The notes under the pieces are model-generated. The model did no database searches. It worked only from the letters and a program-made list of their open reading frames with translations, and was not told the origin of the DNA. This document shows positions 9,876 to 15,453 of a stretch of 21,224 bases of DNA, one piece after another (the stretch's first letter is position 1; every line of letters begins with the position of its first letter). Source of the stretch: Magnetococcales bacterium (GTDB lineage Bacteria > Pseudomonadota > Magnetococcia > Magnetococcales > DC0425bin3); contig JADGCJ010000049.1 in the NCBI GenBank assembly GCA_015229045.1, forward strand, positions 1 to 21,224, given 5' to 3'. Both the position numbers and the translations under genes were made by a program.

Positions 9876-9902
9876 CGTGAAAGCCGCCACGCGGCTTTCA
9901 CG
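9876..9902. promoter_or_regulatory. 12-bp perfect stem-loop in the glgB leader
   Basis: CGTGAAAGCCGC (9876-9887) and GCGGCTTTCACG (9891-9902) are perfect reverse complements with a 3-base loop. An A-tract (T-tract on the minus strand) lies on the glgC side, upstream of the stem as glgB is read, so this is not a standard terminator for glgB. It could fold in the glgB leader RNA, or end a transcript coming from another direction. Confidence 0.5.
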
Positions 9903-10124
9903 GCAAAAAATCATCGCCGCCAACCCCTCCGAAAGAGACACGAACCGTCGTTTCGGATCCTGCCAGCACACCCGTTCGCACCCTGACTTGACAGGATTCC
10001 CGAATTGTTGCCCGATTTCAAGGCTCCTTGTGCATTCACTCCCCCGGCCACACGGAAAAACCACAACCGATCGCACCAGAAGACTCCCCAGGGGCCGTCC
10101 GGGAAAAAAAGTCGCACGTTGGTC

Positions 10125-10182
10125 TTACCGTCAGCACCGTCGGTGTGTTATCATCGCCGGGCCTTCACTCTCTGGCGATGAT
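10125..10182 (+). promoter_or_regulatory. glgC: Possible glgC promoter with downstream inverted repeat
   Basis: TGTTATCAT at 10146-10154 resembles an extended -10 (TGnTATAAT with one mismatch). The -35 at 10125-10130 (TTACCG) is weak. Immediately after, ATCATCGCC (10150-10158) and GGCGATGAT (10174-10182) form a 9-bp inverted repeat with a 15-base spacer, overlapping the -10 and the expected start point. This would suit a repressor site or a leader hairpin. It is based on visual inspection only. Confidence 0.35.
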
Positions 10183-10242
10183 TGACAACCATAAACACCT
10201 TTCAGAGCATCCGAACCCACTCCATGAAAGACGAGGATTTCA

Positions 10243-11544
10243 ATGGGAAAGCGCAAGGAAATTGAAACGACTCTGCCCACGGCCCTGAGAAAAACCCTGG
10301 CCTTGATCCTGGCCGGCGGTCGGGGAACCCGACTCAAGGATCTCACCAACGCCGAAGCCAAACCCGCCGTGCCCTTCGCCGGCAAATTTCGTCTGATCGA
10401 TTTTCCTCTTTCCAATTGTGTCAATTCGGGTCTGCGGCGCGTCGGGGTGATGACTCAATACCGGGCGCACACCCTGATTCAACATGTCCAGATGGGATGG
10501 GGATTTTTGCGCGCCGAATTCAACGAATTCATCCAGGTCTGGCCAGCCCAGCAGCAGGCCGACAGCGAATCCTGGTACATGGGCACCGCCGATGCCGTCT
10601 ACCAAAACCTCGACCTGATCGAGTCCAACGCCCCGGACTACATCCTGATTCTGGGTGGCGATCACATTTACAAACAGGATTACAGCAAAATGCTCCTGGA
10701 TCACCTCCAGAAAGGGGCCGCTGTCACCGTCGCCTGTGTGGAGGTTCCCCTGGAACAGGCCAAGGCCTTCGGCGTCATGGGTGTGGACGACGACGACTAC
10801 ATGGTCACCTTCGTCGAAAAGCCCGCCAACCCCGCCCCCATCCCCGACATGCCGGGGTTCGCTCTCGCCAGCATGGGCATCTATATCTTTTCCGCCCCCG
10901 CCCTGATCGAAGAGCTGCGCCTGGATGCCAAAAAACCGGGTTCGAACCATGACTTTGGCAAGGACATCATCCCCAGCATGGTCAGCAAGGGCAGCCGGGT
11001 GCTGGCGCATCGTTTCAGCCACAGCTGCGTCCGCGAGTCGGAAAAAGAGCCTTACTGGCGCGATGTCGGCACCCTGGATGCCTACTGGGAGGCCAACATG
11101 GACCTCACCACCGTCACCCCGGATCTCAACCTCTACGACAGCAACTGGCCCATCTGGACCTATCAGGTGCAGCGTCCCGCCGCCAAGTTTGTCTTCGATG
11201 ACGGAGAGCGGCGCGGTCAGGCCCTCGACAGCCTGGTCTCCGCCGGATGTGTCATCTCCGGCTCGACGGTGCGTCGTTCCCTGCTCTTCAGCAATGTCCG
11301 CGTCAACTCCTACGGCATCGTCGAGGATTCGGTCATCCTGCCCGGCACCGACATCGGTCGCCACTGCCGCCTGCGCAAGGTGATCATCGCCCAGGATTGT
11401 CGCGTCCCCGACGGCCTCGTCGTCGGCGAGGATCCCGATCAGGACACCCGGCGCTTCTTCCGCACCGATACCGGCATCACCCTCATCACCCAGGATGCCA
11501 TCGACAAGTTGAAGCCCATCGCCGTGCCGCCCTCACCGGGGTGA
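10243..11544 (+). CDS. glgC: Glucose-1-phosphate adenylyltransferase (ADP-glucose pyrophosphorylase)
   Basis: Makes ADP-glucose from ATP and glucose 1-phosphate (EC 2.7.7.27), the committed and allosterically controlled step of bacterial glycogen synthesis. The 433 residues fit the family. Visible motifs are LAGGRGTRL at 23-31 with the conserved K40-PAVPFAGKFRLIDFPLSNC stretch, GTADAVY at 114-120, GGDHIY at 138-143, then SMGIYIF, DFGKDIIP and YWRDVGTLDAYWEANMDL. The C-terminal third carries the left-handed beta-helix pattern (GSTVRRSLLFSNVRVNSYG...). GAGGA sits five bases before the ATG. It is divergent from the glgB operon, and no glgA follows it. Instead the next gene is an unrelated ATPase about 140 bases on, suggesting the accessory island was inserted downstream of glgC. 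Confidence 0.97.
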   Translation: MGKRKEIETTLPTALRKTLALILAGGRGTRLKDLTNAEAKPAVPFAGKFRLIDFPLSNCVNSGLRRVGVMTQYRAHTLIQHVQMGWGFLRAEFNEFIQVWPAQQQADSESWYMGTADAVYQNLDLIESNAPDYILILGGDHIYKQDYSKMLLDHLQKGAAVTVACVEVPLEQAKAFGVMGVDDDDYMVTFVEKPANPAPIPDMPGFALASMGIYIFSAPALIEELRLDAKKPGSNHDFGKDIIPSMVSKGSRVLAHRFSHSCVRESEKEPYWRDVGTLDAYWEANMDLTTVTPDLNLYDSNWPIWTYQVQRPAAKFVFDDGERRGQALDSLVSAGCVISGSTVRRSLLFSNVRVNSYGIVEDSVILPGTDIGRHCRLRKVIIAQDCRVPDGLVVGEDPDQDTRRFFRTDTGITLITQDAIDKLKPIAVPPSPG

Positions 11545-11569
11545 AGGCTTCCACCATGGATTGCTGAAC

Positions 11570-11603
11570 AGGGGTGGCTTGATCCGTCAGGGTCGCCACC
11601 CTT
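11570..11603 (+). terminator. Possible glgC terminator hairpin
   Basis: AGGGGTGGC (11570-11578) pairs with GCCACCCTT (11595-11603), a 9-bp stem with one G-U and a 16-base loop, 25 bases after the glgC stop. Only a short TTTT (11607-11610) follows, so it is a weak candidate. Confidence 0.3.
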
Positions 11604-11683
11604 GGCTTTTGCGCTTCGGGACATGGCCCTCCTGTGTCAATCCTGAGGGTGGCCGTGCAATGAACGGGCAAGGAGGGCACAAA

Positions 11684-12910
11684 ATGGCCGTCATTGAAGG
11701 CCTCCAAATAAAAAACTTTCGCTCCCTGCGCGACATCACCTTGGGAAAACCGTGGAACCTTTTAGAGGTTGTCCCATTGCGCCCTATGAGCGTCGTCATT
11801 GGGAAGAACGGTGTCGGCAAGAGTACCTTGTTCGACGCCTTTGGTTTCCTGGCGGATTGTCTCAAGGTTGGCGTCGAAGAGGCGTGCGATGCACGGGGAC
11901 GGGGGGGATTTGAAAAAATTCGCTCCCAGGGAGAACGTGGTCCCATCGAATTTATCCTGTGCTACAACGAGGGTGACGATGCCGGGGCCATTACCTTTGA
12001 ACTGATAATTGACACAGACGAGCATGGTCGGCCCCATGTGCTGAAAGAGCAGCTCATACAAAGAAATGACCATCCTCAGTCGCCGATTTATTTCCTCTCC
12101 GTCCATCAGGGTGAAGGCCACGTTTGGGAAAAAGACGAGGTATCTGAGCAGATCCAGGGAAATCCCAACCATAATATGGATTTGTTTAAACTGTCAGATA
12201 CTAGAAAACTTGCTATCGCTACGTTAGGAGCCTTGACACAACACCCGAAAATTTCCTCATTTCGCAGATTTATCGAAGGTTGGTATTTAAGCTACTTCAC
12301 CCCGGACGCCGCCAGAGGCCTCCCCTTGGCCGGCCCACAAAAACATTTAAACCTCCACGGAGACAATCTGGGGAACGTCGTGCAATTCATGGAGCGGGAA
12401 CACAGGGAACGCTTCCAAAAGATTCTCAATCGCATCGCCAAACGCATTCCCGGCATCGACAAGATCGACACCGAAAAAACGCCGGATGGCAGGGTTCTGC
12501 TGCGCTTTAATGATCAAGGATTCAAAGATCCCTTTTATGCACAGCAAATGTCTGACGGCACATTGAAGGTGTTCGCCTACCTTCTGCTTCTCGAAGATCC
12601 CTCTCCCCCTCCGTTTATCTGCATCGAAGAACCCGAAAACGGTCTCTACCATAAACTCCTGGAGACCCTGGCCCGTGAATTCAGGGAGCATGCCACCGGA
12701 CAAAAGGGGGGCTCGCAAGTTTTTATGACTACGCATCAGCCCTACCTCGTGGATGCCCTCAATCCCGATGAAGTCTGGGTACTCGAAAAAGGCGCAGATG
12801 GTTTCTCGACCATAACACGCGCCAGCGAGATTCCTCTGGTCAAAGAGATGGTGGAACAGGGATTGCCATTGGGTGGCTTGTGGTACAGCGACTATCTGGA
12901 TGCACGGTAG
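11684..12910 (+). CDS. AAA-family ATPase (AAA_21/OLD-like), plus-strand module
   Basis: A 408-residue ABC/SMC-like ATPase of the type found with TOPRIM nucleases in defence modules. It opens AVIEGLQIKNFRSLRDI, has Walker A GKNGVGKST at 40-48, a signature-like QMSDGTLKVFAYLLLL, a Walker B FICIEEPENG with E315-E316, and an H-loop TTHQPYLVDAL with H351. All nucleotide-binding elements look intact. I chose the ATG at 11684 because a strong AAGGAGG (11670-11676) lies seven bases before it. The frame is open upstream to 11561 but lacks such support. The next gene begins five bases after the stop, so the two form an operon. There is no membrane segment. The substrate or trigger cannot be read from the sequence, and an anti-phage role is inferred from the pairing. 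Confidence 0.85.
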   Translation: MAVIEGLQIKNFRSLRDITLGKPWNLLEVVPLRPMSVVIGKNGVGKSTLFDAFGFLADCLKVGVEEACDARGRGGFEKIRSQGERGPIEFILCYNEGDDAGAITFELIIDTDEHGRPHVLKEQLIQRNDHPQSPIYFLSVHQGEGHVWEKDEVSEQIQGNPNHNMDLFKLSDTRKLAIATLGALTQHPKISSFRRFIEGWYLSYFTPDAARGLPLAGPQKHLNLHGDNLGNVVQFMEREHRERFQKILNRIAKRIPGIDKIDTEKTPDGRVLLRFNDQGFKDPFYAQQMSDGTLKVFAYLLLLEDPSPPPFICIEEPENGLYHKLLETLAREFREHATGQKGGSQVFMTTHQPYLVDALNPDEVWVLEKGADGFSTITRASEIPLVKEMVEQGLPLGGLWYSDYLDAR

Positions 12911-12915
12911 CCACC

Positions 12916-13584
12916 ATGCACTTTGAAATCCTGGTCGAGGACCAATCGGGAAAAAAGGCATTGGATCTCATGGTTCCAAAGATCGTTGGCGAAGGCCATA
13001 CCTGCAAGGTTCATTCATACAAAGGAGTGGGACGCATTCCGAAAGACCTTCGGGGGACAACGGATCCGAATAAACGTATTTTGTTGGATCGATTGCCAAG
13101 GCTTTTGCGTGGCTATGGCAACAAATTTTCCAGTTATCCTTCCGATTATTCGGCGGTCGTTATTGTCGTCTGCGATCTGGATGACAAGTGTCTGAAAGAG
13201 TTTCGTCGTGAATTGTACGCAATCCTGAACGCCTGCCACCCGCTACCAAAGGCGCACTTTTGTATCGCCATTGAAGAGGGAGAGGCCTGGTTTCTTGGGG
13301 ATCTTTCTGCCATCAAAACCGCTTACCCACAGGCCAAAGAGACCGTCTTGAATGGGTATGTGAATGACGCAGTTTGCGGCACATGGGAAAAACTGGCCGA
13401 CGCCATCTACCCAGGTGGCGCCGACCGCTTAAAGGCCCAGGGATGGCAAAGCATCGGTGCAGAAAAGACCAAATGGGCCGACAATATTACGCCGCATTTG
13501 AACATGGACGAGAACAAATCGCCGAGTTTTATCTATTTCAGAGACAAACTCAGAGAGTTGGCGTCACAGGCAGCACTCATGTGA
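12916..13584 (+). CDS. DUF4276-like (TOPRIM-related) partner protein
   Basis: A 222-residue protein with the pattern I associate with DUF4276, a family related to TOPRIM nucleases and usually next to an AAA ATPase. It begins MHFEILVEDQSG (acidic E8-D9 in the usual first position). It then has VVIVVCDLDDK with D87 and D89 as a DxD-like pair, followed by IAIEEGEAWFLGD (E120, E121, E123, W125), the E.EAW motif of the family. This gives a plausible metal-binding set. I take the ATG at 12916. An in-frame GTG at 12880 would overlap the ATPase gene and lengthen the N-terminus beyond the motif start. No clear Shine-Dalgarno is visible, so translation is probably coupled to the ATPase. The last 21 bases overlap the end of the convergent gene on the minus strand. 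Confidence 0.75.
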   Translation: MHFEILVEDQSGKKALDLMVPKIVGEGHTCKVHSYKGVGRIPKDLRGTTDPNKRILLDRLPRLLRGYGNKFSSYPSDYSAVVIVVCDLDDKCLKEFRRELYAILNACHPLPKAHFCIAIEEGEAWFLGDLSAIKTAYPQAKETVLNGYVNDAVCGTWEKLADAIYPGGADRLKAQGWQSIGAEKTKWADNITPHLNMDENKSPSFIYFRDKLRELASQAALM

Positions 13585-13941
13585 CCCCTGCGTGCTCCAG
13601 GATTGGGCTTCCATACCCAAAGCCCTTGCCTGGCGCTCAAAGTGTTTGTTGTCCCTTTTGGCAGCGGGGTAAATTGGATTCTTCTTTGTCGTTGTCGTAA
13701 CAGCAAACTCTTTACGGGGCCTTGCGTTCTTAGCCAGCTCAGCCAATTGATTTTTATAAACCAAGCGTACTGATTCGGAACCCAGTGGAGAAGGCTCAAG
13801 GCCCAAAGAGGTGGCAACGCAATCCACCAGGGCGGCCATCGGTCCAGGACGAAAATTCTTTCCCTTACAATCGGACATGTGTGGTTCACATACACCCATG
13901 TCCGATGCTCCCTCACCGCACAATAGAAACAGCGGTTTCAT
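13564..13941 (-). CDS. Short GEGxSDxG protein, possible truncated TOPRIM-like partner
   Basis: A 125-residue protein that starts MKPLFLLCGEGASDMGVC, with E10 and D14 in the arrangement seen at the start of TOPRIM/RloB/DUF4276-like nucleases. Its ATG overlaps the stop of the ATPase gene (ATGA, 4-base overlap), so the two are translationally coupled. Beyond the first strand, I see no DxD motif and no E.EAW block, which normally follow, and the protein ends in WSTQGSHECCL where it runs into the tail of the convergent gene. It is therefore either a short novel partner or, more likely, a 3'-truncated copy cut off when the plus-strand module arrived. Family assignment rests on the N-terminal motif alone. 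Confidence 0.55.
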   Translation of the reverse strand: MKPLFLLCGEGASDMGVCEPHMSDCKGKNFRPGPMAALVDCVATSLGLEPSPLGSESVRLVYKNQLAELAKNARPRKEFAVTTTTKKNPIYPAAKRDNKHFERQARALGMEAQSWSTQGSHECCL

Positions 13942-15137
13942 CTTGAAATGATCCCTTTATTCGAGGTATCTTCCTCGCGATCTTTGTCCAAAGCACTCTG
14001 CACCACGTCATGCAAAGGCGTATCGGCATAAACCTCTCCAGGCCCAAGAAACAGGAGCTTTTCCGCCGGTCCCGGCAGATCAAAATAGCGTCTGGCCCTG
14101 GTGAAACCTTGAGGTGTGCGATACAACAAGATCACCCCCTCCCGGGCCACATCGTCCGGAATGAAATTAAGAATCTGTGGGCTGTGGGTGGTGACAATGA
14201 TCTGTTGTCTGGCGTTCACCAGATGATCGACCAGTTTGTCCACCAGCTCCTGATTCATGCCGTTTTCTATCTCGTCAAAGAGCAATACACGGTGATCGGT
14301 CGTGGTCTGGGCAAGAATGGCCAACTGGCGCAGGAGACCGTCGTTGATGTGACGGGCTTCGGTCTCCAAAGGAATTTTTAACCCACCAGAAAAATCGACT
14401 GTTTCATTAATGAACAACTGCTTCCATCCCCCAAGCAATGCACGAGTCGAGAAACGATGAAAATTTGGAGAAAATTTTTTTAGATCTACCGACAGTTTTT
14501 CGCGCTCATCTGAAGATAACTGTGAGAGAAATGCAGAAAGCCTCTCACCACCAATACCAATATCTTCGGCCTTTTTGGCTCGCTTCCGCATCAAGTTTGG
14601 AGATAAAAGTTCAAGAGATTTTACATCATTGAAGAATCTTTTGAGTTCAACAAGGATCTGCTGGTGTTCACCAAAATTTGTTTCTTTCAACTGCGAAAGA
14701 ATAGATCCATAATATTCAAATGAAATCATCTTTCTTGGTTCTCCGGCTATTTTATATCTCCCGTTCTCTACCTCCATAGCGTCTATCTTATGATCAGAAA
14801 GAATTACTCTTTCTGAAGTGCAACGTAATTTTCGAATGTTGAATTTTCCTTCCCAACATATATTTCTTCCATCCAATTCCAATGAGATATGAAAAAATAT
14901 GAGTTGTTTCTTGGCAAAAGGGAAAGGGATATTGAAATTTATGTCATTCACAGACCACTCTCTCTCCTTCAACCACCCCTCGACATTACCACCCATCACC
15001 TGCGCCAAAAAATCAATCGCCTGAAGCAAAGTGGTCTTGCCCGCCCCGTTGAGGCCTACCAGACAGGTAAACCTGGCCAAAGGGAGAGAAAAATTCACCA
15101 GTGACTTAAAATTACCCATCATTAAATGGCGAATCAC
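13938..15137 (-). CDS. AAA-family ATPase (AAA_21/OLD-like), minus-strand module
   Basis: A 399-residue ATPase of the same broad class as the plus-strand one but clearly a different protein. Motifs are MGNFKSL, Walker A GLNGAGKTT at 28-36, signature-like HINDGLLRQLAIL, Walker B VLLFDEIENG with D288-E289, and H-loop VTTHSPQIL with H318. The GTG start at 15137 is preceded by AGGAAGG at good spacing and overlaps the stop of an upstream open frame (GTGA). An ATG five codons in is an alternative. Base composition is uneven. Two hand-counted 60-base lines in the middle (14461 and 14701) contain only 20 and 18 G/C, while lines over the Walker A and Walker B regions contain 34-36. The C-terminal tail after the H-loop is about 80 residues. 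It is coupled to the GEGxSDxG gene that follows. Confidence 0.83.
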   Translation of the reverse strand: MIRHLMMGNFKSLVNFSLPLARFTCLVGLNGAGKTTLLQAIDFLAQVMGGNVEGWLKEREWSVNDINFNIPFPFAKKQLIFFHISLELDGRNICWEGKFNIRKLRCTSERVILSDHKIDAMEVENGRYKIAGEPRKMISFEYYGSILSQLKETNFGEHQQILVELKRFFNDVKSLELLSPNLMRKRAKKAEDIGIGGERLSAFLSQLSSDEREKLSVDLKKFSPNFHRFSTRALLGGWKQLFINETVDFSGGLKIPLETEARHINDGLLRQLAILAQTTTDHRVLLFDEIENGMNQELVDKLVDHLVNARQQIIVTTHSPQILNFIPDDVAREGVILLYRTPQGFTRARRYFDLPGPAEKLLFLGPGEVYADTPLHDVVQSALDKDREEDTSNKGIISR

Positions 15138-15325
15138 GGCTTGCCTTCCTGATCAACCAGGCAGGAACCCTGCACAGGTATCCCACCCCTCATGGTCAAA
15201 ACACTATGCACACACTCCGCATTTGTACCACTTTTTGACGCGCCCACAAATAGACAACCATCCTGAATCAGGGCAATCGCATTGAAACTGCGCCTACTTT
15301 GGGACACGTCGTTTTTTGTGATCAA
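15134..15325 (-). pseudogene. Fragment of an open frame upstream of the ATPase, 5' end replaced by the repeat
   Basis: A frame of about 58-64 residues (possible TTG start 15325 or GTG start 15307) ends in SCLVDQEGKP, with its TGA overlapping the GTG of the ATPase gene. It contains SFNAIALIQDGCLFVGAS and is not recognisable to me. No good ribosome binding site precedes either start. Further upstream the same frame continues straight into the hairpin repeat (GLGRSPNKIFHV). It may be the last part of a gene whose beginning was lost to the repeat, or chance. Confidence 0.25.
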
Positions 15326-15337
15326 AAAAAGAATGAC

Positions 15338-15432
15338 ATGAAAGATTTTATTGGGGCTTCGCCCCAAACCCCACCGGGGCTCCGCCCCGAACCCCGCCAA
15401 GGGGGCAGGCGGAGCCTCCCCCTTGGATCCCC
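15338..15432 (+). repeat. Dispersed hairpin repeat, copy 3 (longest)
   Basis: Begins ATGAAAGATTTTATT then GGGGCTTCGCCCCAAACCCC, followed by a CGGGGC-TCC-GCCCCG hairpin. A larger stem follows in which CCAAGGGGG (15397-15405) pairs with CCCCCTTGG (15418-15426), with an inner AGGC/GCCT stem. It sits just downstream of the secretin gene and upstream of the ATPase gene, marking the border of the accessory island. It may act as a boundary hairpin for the secretin transcript, but no T-tract follows on the minus strand immediately after the large stem. Confidence 0.85.
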
Positions 15433-15453
15433 CAACCACTTTTAATAATTTTA

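Larger units (their letters stand above)
9841..10242. other. Divergent glgB/glgC intergenic region, no gene
   Basis: About 400 bases between two divergent glycogen genes. I see no convincing coding sequence. It holds the palindromes at 9837-9862, the hairpin at 9876-9902, an extended -10 element at 10146-10154 with an inverted repeat just after it, and isolated TTGACA hexamers at 9988 and 10182 without good -10 partners. It must contain the promoters of both transcription units. Confidence 0.7.

Noticed and set aside
9988..9993. TTGACA as a -35 of glgC
   Set aside because: The sequence 15-19 bases downstream (CCCGAT region) does not resemble a -10.
12880..12915. Upstream GTG start for the DUF4276-like gene
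   Set aside because: It would overlap the ATPase gene and add 12 residues before the normal family N-terminus; the ATG at 12916 fits better.
13533..13916. Alternative minus-strand frame of 127 codons overlapping the GEGxSDxG gene
   Set aside because: It has a Trp/Pro-rich shadow-like translation, no ribosome binding site, and the coupled ATGA start of the other frame is more convincing.
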